Origin: DATADF01 sp046263155
GTDB lineage: Bacteria > Actinomycetota > CADDZG01 > WHSQ01
Assembly: GCA_046263155.1 (NCBI GenBank)
Contig: JBHELF010000142.1
Location: 1-13,518, forward strand
Direction of reading: 5' to 3'
DNA: 13,518 bases
Below the pieces are notes generated by a model that saw nothing but the letters and a program-made list of their open reading frames with translations, did no database searches and was not told where the DNA came from. Made by a program: the position numbers and the translations under genes. Shown one piece after another: positions 7,407 to 13,518 of this stretch (positions are counted from its first letter, which is position 1; each line of letters opens with the position of its first letter).

Positions 7407-7425
7407 CTGCCGCGCGGCGCGGCAG
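7407..7425 (+). terminator. GC-rich hairpin after the hydrolase gene
   Basis: CTGCCGC, a five-base loop and GCGGCAG form a perfect 7-bp stem 18 bp after the hydrolase stop. There is no T-run behind it, so it would be a weak or U-less terminator at most. It falls in the 149-bp gap before the permease gene; the rest of that gap shows nothing I can name beyond the permease ribosome site. Confidence 0.35.
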
Positions 7426-7537
7426 GAGTCGCAATTCCTTTGGGATACGGGGATAACCTTCCTTCGCCATCGTCATGTGACTCGATAAGCATGGTTGGCG
7501 ACAACCACTCGATCGCCGACCGATAGCTGAGGGGGTA

Positions 7538-8773
7538 ATGGCCACCACTTCAGGGGAGTTGCGACGGAGCTTGCCGGCGTTGGGCGCCGCAATTCCCGTC
7601 ATCATCATCTTCATTGCCGTCCTCAGCATCGTCTTGACCGCCGCGGGCCCTAGGGGATTGAATCTTTCCGACGCTCAGACCAGCGGCTGGATCGCGGTTG
7701 TTTACGCGTTGCCGGCCGTCCCCAGTGTGCTGCTCAGCCTTCGCTACCGTCAGCCGCTGCTTCTCACTGGAAACGTGTTCGCGGTGATCTTCCTGGCCTC
7801 GCTCGGCGAGCAGTTCACATTCCGAGAGCTGTCAGGAGCTGCATTCATGGCAGGCGCGATCGTGTTTGTGATCGCGTTCTTGGGCCTCGCGACGCAACTT
7901 GTCGCGTGGATTCCGGCCCCCATCATGCACGGACTGGTGGCCGGAGTCGTCATGCCCTTTGTTGGGCACATTTTCTCCGGCATGAGCGCCACGAGTGGGG
8001 CGGGTGCCCGCGTACCGCTCATGGTTGGAAGCGCGTTCGTGGCTTACCTGCTGAGTCAACGTTTCCTGGCACCGCGCCTACCGGCCATCTTCTTGGCGTT
8101 CGTCGCCGGATTGGTCGCGGCCGGGTTGACGGGCCAGTTCGGACGCATGCCCAGTTCGTTTGCGCTGCCCCATTTCGCGCTGAGCTGGCCGGTATTCTCC
8201 TGGGCCGCGCTCGTGAGTACGACGCCCGTCCTCGTAGCGCTGATGTTTCTGCAGTCCAACCTCCCGTGCATCATCTACATGCGCAGCCAGGGCTACCGTC
8301 CGCCGGAGCGCATCGTGAATCTGGTCAGCGGAGTGGGAACGATGCTCGCCTCGCCGATTGGGCCGAGCACGGTATCGCTGGCCGTGCCCCTAGTGCCTCT
8401 AACTGCCGGTCCAACCGCGGGAGACTCGTCGATCCGCTACCGCTCGGTGTTCATCCCGGCGGCCGCACTCGTGCTGATTGGTTTCTTGGCCAGCACTGCC
8501 GCGGATCTGGCCGTGCTGGTTCCCCCCGTGTTGCTACTCGCGCTTGCGGGGTTGGCGCTCGTCGGAGTGCTCGTAAGTTCGCTGCGGGAGATTGCTCGCG
8601 GCCCGCTGGTGCTCGGGCCCGTTTTCGCATTTGCGATCGCGCTCTCGCCGATGCGCGTGTTCGGCCTGGGTCCGTTCTTCTGGTCGCTGGTTGTAGGAAC
8701 AGGCGTCTCGTTGCTGGTCGAACGAGAGGAATGGACGCGTCTGCGTGAGCACACGGCACGCGTCACGGCGTAA
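7538..8773 (+). CDS. BenE-like benzoate/H+ symporter family permease
   Basis: An integral membrane transporter of 411 residues, almost entirely hydrophobic, with about 12 predicted transmembrane helices. The first is near residues 10-35 and the last ends near 396, leaving a short polar C-terminus (REEWTRLREHTARVTA). The size and the segments LLLTGNVFAVIFLASLG, APIMHGLVAGVV and the late IGPSTVSLAVPLVPLTAGPTAG followed by RYRS resemble the BenE family, whose characterised member takes up benzoate with protons. The specific substrate is not established: no benzoate-degradation enzyme is nearby, and a xanthine/uracil- or SulP-related transporter is the main alternative. GAGGGGG lies directly before ATG 7538 with tight spacing. 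It reads in the same direction as the hydrolase upstream and the secreted-protein gene downstream, but a hairpin lies on each side, so it may be its own unit. Confidence 0.75.
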   Translation: MATTSGELRRSLPALGAAIPVIIIFIAVLSIVLTAAGPRGLNLSDAQTSGWIAVVYALPAVPSVLLSLRYRQPLLLTGNVFAVIFLASLGEQFTFRELSGAAFMAGAIVFVIAFLGLATQLVAWIPAPIMHGLVAGVVMPFVGHIFSGMSATSGAGARVPLMVGSAFVAYLLSQRFLAPRLPAIFLAFVAGLVAAGLTGQFGRMPSSFALPHFALSWPVFSWAALVSTTPVLVALMFLQSNLPCIIYMRSQGYRPPERIVNLVSGVGTMLASPIGPSTVSLAVPLVPLTAGPTAGDSSIRYRSVFIPAAALVLIGFLASTAADLAVLVPPVLLLALAGLALVGVLVSSLREIARGPLVLGPVFAFAIALSPMRVFGLGPFFWSLVVGTGVSLLVEREEWTRLREHTARVTA

Positions 8774-8776
8774 GCG

Positions 8777-8797
8777 CGGCTCCGCTCGGTTGAGCCG
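8777..8797 (+). terminator. Short hairpin just after the permease stop codon
   Basis: CGGCTC, a nine-base loop and GAGCCG form a 6-bp GC-rich stem, extendable by a G-T pair, beginning 4 bp after the TAA of the permease gene. No T-run follows. The position fits a terminator but the evidence is weak. Confidence 0.3.
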
Positions 8798-8894
8798 TCG
8801 GGGAGGCCAGGTAGGGGTTCCGATGGGCCGGGCGAAGTATTCCTCCGACGATGACTATGGCTGGTCCCGGCCCCGGACGTCGAGGAGGCACCCA

Positions 8895-9512
8895 TTGAGA
8901 CGGATCTCCATCACGACCCTGATGCTCACGGTGATGTTCGTATGGGCTCCGGCGCACGCTGCTCCGCCGAAGCCCAGCGTCGAAGACCCGATCAACGATG
9001 CGAACTTCGTCAACGATCAGGGAATCGGCGACGGATCCTTTGGTGATTTCGATCAGGCCGGCATGGACGCATCGGCCTTTGCCGATCTGCAGGCAGTCAC
9101 GTTTACGAGCGACAGGAAGAACCTCTACGTTCACGTCCAGACCGAGGACGTCGCGCCTCCGATGGCGGGCGAGGGTTTTCGCGTGCGGACAAATCCTGAC
9201 GGTGTCGGCGGAAGCTACTGTCTATATTTCGAGGCCTTTTTCCCGGGGTCCCAAAACAATTTGGATGGATGGAAAGGGCATCTCCGCGACGCGTGCAGCG
9301 GTGACATGATCGAAGGCGAGGCGACCGTCGGTCCTCTCGGGGCGGTGATGATCACGATCCCTCGCGCGGGCGTCGACGCGCTCAAGAAGGGTGCGACTTT
9401 GACGGCCCCCCAGGCCGCGTCGTTTCTCTGGTCGGGCAGCTACCCCATGGGCGTGGCGGGGCCATATCTCGACACGACCAGACCGGGGACAGATTACAAA
9501 CTGAAGAACTAG
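8895..9512 (+). CDS. Secreted protein of unknown function, TTG start
   Basis: A 205-residue exported protein. The start is TTG 8895: AGGAGG (8883-8888) lies 6 nt upstream, and the protein then opens with an ideal signal peptide, a basic RRIS followed by TTLMLTVMFVW and a cleavage site AHA|APP after residue 22. Longer readings from 8745 or 8823 would add an arginine-rich, unlikely leader and overlap the permease end or intergenic DNA. The mature part is acidic early (VEDPINDANFVNDQGIGDGS), has strands such as LQAVTFTS and LYVHVQTED, and two cysteines (109 and 134) that could pair outside the cell. The DP.NDAN opening followed by DLQ.V.F and L.V.V strands suggests a beta-sandwich of carbohydrate-binding CBM9/DOMON-like type, but I see no catalytic motif and do not assign a function. 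Its own ribosome site suggests independent translation. It ends 99 bp before the convergent hydrolase stop. Confidence 0.8.
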   Translation: MRRISITTLMLTVMFVWAPAHAAPPKPSVEDPINDANFVNDQGIGDGSFGDFDQAGMDASAFADLQAVTFTSDRKNLYVHVQTEDVAPPMAGEGFRVRTNPDGVGGSYCLYFEAFFPGSQNNLDGWKGHLRDACSGDMIEGEATVGPLGAVMITIPRAGVDALKKGATLTAPQAASFLWSGSYPMGVAGPYLDTTRPGTDYKLKN

Positions 9513-9553
9513 CGCTCAGCGAGAGAGAGTCCCCTGCAAGCGGTTACCCGGGG

Positions 9554-9568
9554 CGATCATCTTGATCG
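9554..9568. repeat. Perfect short palindrome between convergent genes
   Basis: CGATCA-TCT-TGATCG is a perfect 6-bp inverted repeat with a 3-base spacer, in the 99-bp gap between the secreted-protein gene and the convergent hydrolase. It may be part of a two-way terminator or a chance palindrome. Stem stability would be modest and no T-run flanks it. Confidence 0.3.
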
Positions 9569-9611
9569 AGCCAGGATGGTGAGTCCGTCCACCTCAGTGT
9601 CAGGCACGCGC

Positions 9612-10415
9612 CTAGTTGCCGTCTTCGTCGAAGAAACGGTTGACGGTCTCGGCAAAAGCTTCGGGTGAACCTAACATCGCGGCGTGGCTTTCACCCTCGA
9701 TCTTTTCGATCCGACTCCTCGGCAGGATCTTCACCAACCGCTCGCTGGGCTCGACCAACTCCCGCGGGCTCTCGCCTCCGACGAGCAGAAGAATCGGCGT
9801 CCGAATCTGGCGCAGCCGGTCCTCGATCGCGGCAATGTCGTAATCGTTCTCGGCGCGTAGCTCCCGTGACAGCGTGTGAACGTTTCGCAGCCGGGCAGTC
9901 CAGGCTTCCTCACCACTCATCGCACGAAACTCATCCGGATCGATGCCTACGATCTCCCTGAAGAGTGTCTCCAGTGCGCCCTGACGATCTCCTTTGTCTA
10001 TGAACTCCTGGAGGCGATCGATGGTCGGGACCGGCGTCGGATAGATGGCCGGGATCCCGCCCTCGTAGTGAACGAATTTCTTGATGTTGTCCGTTAGGAG
10101 CAACGCACCCAAGGTCGTCTCGGCCCCGTAGGAGTGACCGACGACGAAAACGGCGTCACCGATGGTTTCCACCACTGCGGCCACATCCTCGAACTCTCGC
10201 TCGATCGAATAGTCATCTCCATCCCCGCTGGCACCTCGACCTCGCCGGTCCATCCGGTACACCGTGAAACGCTGTTCGAGAATGGGGGCCACCTGCTGCC
10301 AGGTCGTGGAGTGATCGGCCGTCGCTCCGTGCACCAGGAGGAGAGGGGGGCCGGTGCCTCCCCAGTGCGCGGCTATGTGAGTGCCGTCGCGTGATTCGGC
10401 ATAGAGAAGATCCAT
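9612..10415 (-). CDS. Alpha/beta-hydrolase fold protein
   Basis: A 267-residue cytosolic alpha/beta hydrolase from ATG 10415; a TTG 12 codons upstream is possible but adds a leader (MPCPVPVGSFAT) that does not look like family sequence. The oxyanion motif LLVHGATADH (26-35), nucleophile elbow GHSYGA (93-98, Ser95) and likely catalytic histidine His244 in GESHAAML are in place. MDRRGRGASG (55-64) is the conserved loop after strand four. The usual acid loop reads LVGGESP (211-217), with Glu215 the nearest acidic residue where Asp is common. The C-terminus closes with FAETVNRFFDE. It is only distantly similar to the hydrolase at 6498-7388, sharing fold motifs but little else, so the two do not look like a recent duplication. 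It is divergent from the first methyltransferase with 45 bp between starts. The substrate is unknown. Confidence 0.87.
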   Translation of the reverse strand: MDLLYAESRDGTHIAAHWGGTGPPLLLVHGATADHSTTWQQVAPILEQRFTVYRMDRRGRGASGDGDDYSIEREFEDVAAVVETIGDAVFVVGHSYGAETTLGALLLTDNIKKFVHYEGGIPAIYPTPVPTIDRLQEFIDKGDRQGALETLFREIVGIDPDEFRAMSGEEAWTARLRNVHTLSRELRAENDYDIAAIEDRLRQIRTPILLLVGGESPRELVEPSERLVKILPRSRIEKIEGESHAAMLGSPEAFAETVNRFFDEDGN

Positions 10416-10460
10416 CGTTGCAAAGCTTCCCACCGGCACGGGGCATGGCAAAGTCTGTCT

Positions 10461-11111
10461 GTGACCGTTCGTCGGCTGCCGCGCGTCGTGCCCTTCGTGG
10501 GTGAGGAATGGGAACCGCTACGTCCCGATCATCCGATGCGCCAGGTAACTCGCGAAGTTGCATTGGGCGCGGGCTGGACGCCGGAGATGGCGGCGAGGGT
10601 TGGGGGGCTTTTCGATCAACTAGCGGGTGAGTGGCATACGCGTGACAAGCCCGAGCGCTACCTCTCGATCGCCGATGCGCTGGAACGAGGCGGGCCCTTT
10701 GGCCATGGTCTCGCCGTAGAACTCGGTTCGGGCACCGGGATGACTACAAAGCTCTTCGCCGAGCGCTTTCCGTGGCTGATCGCGGTCGATCTATCTATGG
10801 AGATGCTGCGACTCGCACCGGCAGATATCCCGCGCATTAGGGCCGACGGCTCCCGCCTTCCATTGGCCGACGGAAGTGTCGCCACGCTGGTGCTCGTCAA
10901 CATGCTGTTGTTTCCGGTCGAGGTGGACCGCATACTCGCCGTCGATGGAGTCCTCCTCTGGGTCAACACCGCGGGTCCGCATACGCCTATCTATCTGAGT
11001 CCCGAGGACTTGGATGCTGCGCTACCCCGGGAATGGGACCTCGTCGCAGCTGAGGGGGGCCGGGGCACATGGTGCGTCGCCCGTCGTGATGCATCTCGCT
11101 TGCTTGGATGA
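10461..11111 (+). CDS. Class I SAM-dependent methyltransferase
   Basis: A 216-residue cytosolic methyltransferase with the Rossmann-type SAM fold. Motif I is AVELGSGTG (85-93); the acidic residue ending strand two is D110 in IAVDLSMEML; a polar/acidic ADGSRLPLADGS (128-139) forms the adenine-side loop, and LVLVNMLLFPVEVDRIL follows as motif IV. The N-terminal 65 residues (FVGEEWEPLRPDHPMRQVT, then GWTPEMAARVGGLFDQLAGEWHTR) form an extended leader that I recall from an actinobacterial family of unknown substrate. GTG 10461 is the start that retains this leader; no good ribosome site precedes it. Because the divergent hydrolase begins only 45 bp away, the two must share a compact promoter region. 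The next methyltransferase follows 160 bp downstream (from its ATG 11272) and is not closely related. Confidence 0.85.
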   Translation: MTVRRLPRVVPFVGEEWEPLRPDHPMRQVTREVALGAGWTPEMAARVGGLFDQLAGEWHTRDKPERYLSIADALERGGPFGHGLAVELGSGTGMTTKLFAERFPWLIAVDLSMEMLRLAPADIPRIRADGSRLPLADGSVATLVLVNMLLFPVEVDRILAVDGVLLWVNTAGPHTPIYLSPEDLDAALPREWDLVAAEGGRGTWCVARRDASRLLG

Positions 11112-11145
11112 GCTTCTCGGAACGCGTGCCCTCGTAAAGACGCTG

Positions 11146-11187
11146 GTCGCTCCGTGAAACACCAAGCGACGAGGTTTTCGTGATTTT
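11146..11187 (+). terminator. Possible Rho-independent terminator after the first methyltransferase
   Basis: GTCGCT (11146-11151) and AGCGAC (11165-11170) form a 6-bp stem with a 13-base loop, followed by T-rich sequence: TTTT at 11174-11177 and TTTTT at 11183-11187. It lies 34 bp after the stop at 11111, in an otherwise featureless gap. The stem is short and the T-runs are interrupted, hence low confidence. Confidence 0.35.
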
Positions 11188-11271
11188 TAGTCACAACGCG
11201 CAATCGGCAGGGGGGTTACAAATCTCATGGCCACATGCCGCGGAGGGGCGCGCGCGGGGGAGACTTCGCAG

Positions 11272-12093
11272 ATGGGTGATACAGACGCTCCCACAGAGAG
11301 CGCCGTGCTGGCGCAACTCTATTCCGAGGGTGCCGTCGTCTACCAAAAGCTGTGGGCCTCTCAGCTGCGGAGCCTCGCCGCCCAACTTCTCGCGGCGCTG
11401 CCGCTTCCCGAAGCGCGTAGCGTGCTGGATGTCGGCTGTGGTGTCGGCGCGCTCCTCGACGATCTCGCTTCCGTTGCGCCACGCGCGCACGTCGTTGGAA
11501 TCGACCGCGCGATCGGAATGATACGGAAGGCCGACGCCCGCCACGGGAGAGTCGTCATGGACGCGGCCGGGCTTGCGTTTGGGCCGGACAGCTTCGACGT
11601 CGTCACGATGTGCTTCATGCTTTTCCACGTGCCGGATCCTGCGGCAGCACTGCGTGAGGTCGCGCGCATCTTGCGCCCGGGCGGATCCGTGGGGGTGATT
11701 ACTTGGGGCGATGATCCGAGCTACCCGGCCCTCGATGTCTGGACAGATGAGCTCGACCGACACGGTGCCGCTCCCGCCGAAAAAGTCTCCACACGACACG
11801 AACTCGTGGACACGCCGAGCAAAGTCGAAGCTCTGCTTCTAAGCGCCGGTTGCCATCCCGTTCACTCGTGGACGAGCGCGTTGCAAGAGGGCTTTGATAT
11901 CGAGGCATTCATTGAAGCTCGCACACGACTCGGGTTCTCCAAGCGGCGTCTCGAATCTCTGGATGACGCTTCCCGCCGCACGTGTTTGGCCCGAGCAATG
12001 AGTCGTCTCGAGGAGTTGGAGCCGGAAGATTTCGTAGATAGATCGACGGCGATATTTGTGGTCGCCAGCAAGCCTGAGTCGAGTGTGCGCTGA
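11272..12093 (+). CDS. Class I SAM-dependent methyltransferase (methyltransferase-11 type)
   Basis: A 273-residue cytosolic methyltransferase from ATG 11272, preceded by GGGGGAG about 9 nt upstream. ATG 11227 would add 15 residues (MATCRGGARAGETSQ) and also has a G-rich run upstream, so the start is not settled. SAM-binding motif I is VLDVGCGVG (51-59), the strand-two acid is D78 in VVGIDRAIGM, the adenine-side acid is D97 in VVMDAAGLAF, and the motif IV region is FDVVTMCFMLFHVPDP (108-123). ILRPGG (133-138) is the usual post-motif turn. The C-terminal third (about 180-265) is charged and helical and may form the substrate cap, as in UbiE/COQ5-like and small-molecule methyltransferases. The substrate is unknown. 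The TGA stop lies inside the left arm of a long inverted repeat that separates it from the convergent VOC gene. Confidence 0.87.
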   Translation: MGDTDAPTESAVLAQLYSEGAVVYQKLWASQLRSLAAQLLAALPLPEARSVLDVGCGVGALLDDLASVAPRAHVVGIDRAIGMIRKADARHGRVVMDAAGLAFGPDSFDVVTMCFMLFHVPDPAAALREVARILRPGGSVGVITWGDDPSYPALDVWTDELDRHGAAPAEKVSTRHELVDTPSKVEALLLSAGCHPVHSWTSALQEGFDIEAFIEARTRLGFSKRRLESLDDASRRTCLARAMSRLEELEPEDFVDRSTAIFVVASKPESSVR

Positions 12094-12126
12094 GGCTCGC
12101 TAGGCGGCATCCAGCGCACACTCGAC
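12078..12126. terminator. Bidirectional terminator-like inverted repeat at a convergent junction
   Basis: GTCGAGTGTGCGCTG (12078-12092) and its exact complement CAGCGCACACTCGAC (12112-12126) form a perfect 15-bp stem with a 19-base loop. The left arm covers the last codons and most of the TGA of the methyltransferase, and the right arm ends 20 bp before the stop of the opposite-strand VOC gene. There is no T-run on either side, which is common for actinobacterial terminators. The position and perfect stem favour a two-way transcription end or mRNA-stabilising hairpin. Confidence 0.65.
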
Positions 12127-12145
12127 AGTCGTCATCCTTGACCTT

Positions 12146-13036
12146 CTACTTTGCTTGGGTTCCTTCGTATGCCCGGTTCAGTTCCGCGATATCGAACTTC
12201 TTCATCTTGAGGAATGCCTCGGTAACCCGAGCGATCTGCTCCTCGGTGCCGTGGGTCAGCTGCTCGTCCATGACCGACGGAACCACCTGCCACGAGACGC
12301 CGTAACGATCCTTGAGCCACCCACATTGCTCGGCCTCCGGAACCGCGGAGAGACTGTCCCAGTAGTAGTCGATCTCGTCCTGCATCTCGCAAGCGACCAG
12401 GAGCGAGATCGCCTCGTTGAAATCGAAGTCGTGAGCACGAGCGCTGTCCATGGCGGCGAAGTCCTGGCCCGCCAGCGTGAAGCCGGCATGCCTGACCGTC
12501 CCCTCCGTGTCGGGTGGTTCACCTTGCCCGTAGCGATCAATGTGACCGACCTTGGCGTCGGGAAACACCGATGCATAGAAGGTGACGGCCTCCTCGGCTT
12601 TGCCGCACACCTTGCCCACGAACATCAGAGTCGGCACGATGCGCTGCGCGATCTCCTCCGCATCGTGCATGACCTGCCACGAGAGGCCGTATCGATCCTC
12701 GGTCCACCCATAGCGCTTGCTGAAGGGATACGAATCGAGGGGCATCAGCGCGGTGCCGCCGGCTGAGAGTTTGTCCCAGAAGACCTCGACTTCTTCCTCC
12801 GTCCCGCAGCGGACGAGAAATGAGATCGCGCGGGTGAACTTGAAAAGCGGGCCCGCGCTGATCGCCTGGAAGGGCTGCCCGAACAGTTCGAACGAGACGA
12901 TATCGGTGTCTCTCGACGGTGTCCCTTTGAGAGTGCTCACGTTCGTCACCTTCGAGTACGGGAAGGTCGAGGTATAGAACTCGGCCGCCTCAACCGCCTC
13001 GTTGTCGAACCATAGATGGGGGGTGATCTTCTGCAA
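12146..13036 (-). CDS. Tandem VOC-superfamily protein (PhnB / 3-demethylubiquinone methyltransferase-like domain, two copies)
   Basis: A 296-residue cytosolic protein of two repeated VOC (glyoxalase-fold) units. Unit one (about 1-125) opens ITPHLWF and has AAEFYTSTFPYSKV; unit two (about 132-255) opens IVPTLMF and has AVTFYASVFPDAKV. Both end in an almost identical block: GWTEDRYGLSWQV (110-122) and GWLKDRYGVSWQV (239-251). This matches the PhnB-like/3-dmu-9_3-mt domain, usually found once in proteins of about 140-160 residues; despite the family name no methyltransferase activity should be assumed, and no SAM motif is present. The tandem form could fold as an internal pseudo-dimer. The start is TTG 13036, supported by AAGGAG (13043-13048 on the complementary strand) with a 6-nt spacer. 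It converges on the second methyltransferase and diverges from the SnoaL-like gene. The role is unknown; detoxification or small-molecule binding is plausible. Confidence 0.88.
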   Translation of the reverse strand: MQKITPHLWFDNEAVEAAEFYTSTFPYSKVTNVSTLKGTPSRDTDIVSFELFGQPFQAISAGPLFKFTRAISFLVRCGTEEEVEVFWDKLSAGGTALMPLDSYPFSKRYGWTEDRYGLSWQVMHDAEEIAQRIVPTLMFVGKVCGKAEEAVTFYASVFPDAKVGHIDRYGQGEPPDTEGTVRHAGFTLAGQDFAAMDSARAHDFDFNEAISLLVACEMQDEIDYYWDSLSAVPEAEQCGWLKDRYGVSWQVVPSVMDEQLTHGTEEQIARVTEAFLKMKKFDIAELNRAYEGTQAK

Positions 13037-13258
13037 CGCGGTCTCCTTCCTCGGTCGATCTCAGCGTCTGCCGGAGGGCCCGACGCCATTTTGATATCAC
13101 CTAAGACTCCACGGCCGAGACAAACTCATCGGTCCGGCATCCACAGAATTACCTACGCGGGTGGTCAAGCGATTTCCTTGATTCTCCCGATGTTTTGAGC
13201 GAGCCCAGTTCCTACCGTTGGGAGCGTCATCGTGACGTCTATGGGATTGGAGGAGATG
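13037..13258. promoter_or_regulatory. Divergent intergenic region between the VOC and SnoaL-like genes
   Basis: These 222 bp separate divergent starts and must carry the promoters of both. The clear elements are the two ribosome sites: AAGGAG for the VOC gene and GGAGG (13249-13253) for the SnoaL-like gene. The small palindrome CGTCA-TCG-TGACG (13225-13237) just upstream of the second ribosome site is a possible operator but may be chance. I found no convincing -35/-10 pair. Confidence 0.35.
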
Positions 13259-13518
13259 ATGAGCGAGCATCCGAACGTGGCGGTCATCAACCGCATGACG
13301 GAGGCGGCCCTTGCCGGCGACAAGCAGGTTCTGGCCGAGTGCTTTACGGAGGACATGGTGTTCCATGTCCGGGGAAGACCATTGCCACGAGTAGGCGATC
13401 ATCGGGGGGTTGAGGGCTTCCTCGGAGTTATCGGGACGATCGTGGACCTGACCGCAGGTGACGTGAAGATCGAGCAACAATTCGTCATCGCGAGCGACGA
13501 CTGGGCTGCCGAGTGGGA
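13259..13518 (+). CDS. SnoaL/NTF2-like family protein, N-terminal part (runs off the right edge)
   Basis: The first 86 codons of a small cytosolic protein are present and the end is outside the window. The sequence MSEHPNVAVINRMTEAALAG, then DKQVLAECFTEDMVFHVRG, then GVEGFLGVIGTIVDLTAGDV and an IEQQFVIASDDWAAEWE strand, fits the SnoaL/NTF2-like alpha+beta cone fold: an early helix pair, the FTEDMVFH strand that shapes the pocket, and a later helix after G-x-GF. These proteins are ligand-binding or isomerase/hydratase-like; no catalytic set can be judged from the fragment. GGAGG (13249-13253) sits 5 nt before ATG 13259; ATG 13256 directly before it and ATG 13241 are in the same frame, so the start may shift by one or six codons. 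The opposite-strand frame across it is a shadow. Confidence 0.75.
   Translation, partial: MSEHPNVAVINRMTEAALAGDKQVLAECFTEDMVFHVRGRPLPRVGDHRGVEGFLGVIGTIVDLTAGDVKIEQQFVIASDDWAAEW

Noticed and set aside
7389..7537. GGGATA-type sequences resembling a SigB-like -10 box before the permease
   Set aside because: No matching -35 at proper spacing; not supportable.
7906..8748. 280-codon plus-strand frame inside the permease gene
   Set aside because: Out-of-frame shadow with no hydrophobic pattern or domain; the permease frame has clear membrane helices.
8745..8894. Longer start of the secreted protein
   Set aside because: It overlaps the permease gene end and puts 50 basic residues before a perfect signal peptide; TTG 8895 has the better ribosome site.
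13097..13480. 127-codon minus-strand frame at the right edge
   Set aside because: Histidine- and arginine-rich shadow of the SnoaL-like gene, which has a ribosome site and family-like sequence.

Overview
The window is GC-rich with strongly G/C-ending codons. It looks like a soil or environmental Actinomycetota genome (a Thermoleophilia-like or similar lineage is my best guess). Two proteins of a type I associate with actinobacteria support this: a double-HD/LuxR regulator, and a methyltransferase with a long conserved N-terminal leader. The placement is inference; there is no rRNA or marker gene here. I saw no tRNA, insertion sequence, integrase or CRISPR array.

Layout. At the left edge, minus strand, is a coding-like stretch resembling the start of a glycogen-debranching-type enzyme but lacking a convincing start codon. 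It lies downstream of a GT4 glycosyltransferase on the same strand (209-1285). Diverging from that is an FtsH-type membrane AAA+ zinc protease (1363-3366). Its 3' end overlaps tail to tail, by 109 bp, a minus-strand gene (3258-4589) that joins a MoaD/ThiS-like ubiquitin-fold domain to a six-Asp-box BNR beta-propeller. A 226-bp divergent region then leads to a plus-strand run: HD/LuxR regulator (4816-6384), alpha/beta hydrolase (6498-7388), BenE-like permease (7538-8773) and a small secreted protein starting at TTG 8895.

A second alpha/beta hydrolase (9612-10415, minus) is divergent from a class I methyltransferase (10461-11111). A second, unrelated methyltransferase follows (11272-12093). It ends inside a perfect 15-bp inverted repeat that separates it from a convergent tandem-VOC (PhnB-like) gene starting at TTG 13036. 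Divergent from that gene, the right edge holds the first 86 codons of a SnoaL/NTF2-like protein.

How the genes relate. This is mostly a patchwork of one- and two-gene units, not a single pathway. Plausible links are GT4 with the debranching-like stretch (glucan metabolism), the regulator with the hydrolase just downstream, and FtsH with the propeller gene (shared overlapping 3' ends only). The item most worth following up is the MoaD-like/propeller fusion. It keeps an internal Gly-Gly where a stand-alone MoaD-type protein would end, and the codons of that Gly-Gly form a perfect AGGAGG.
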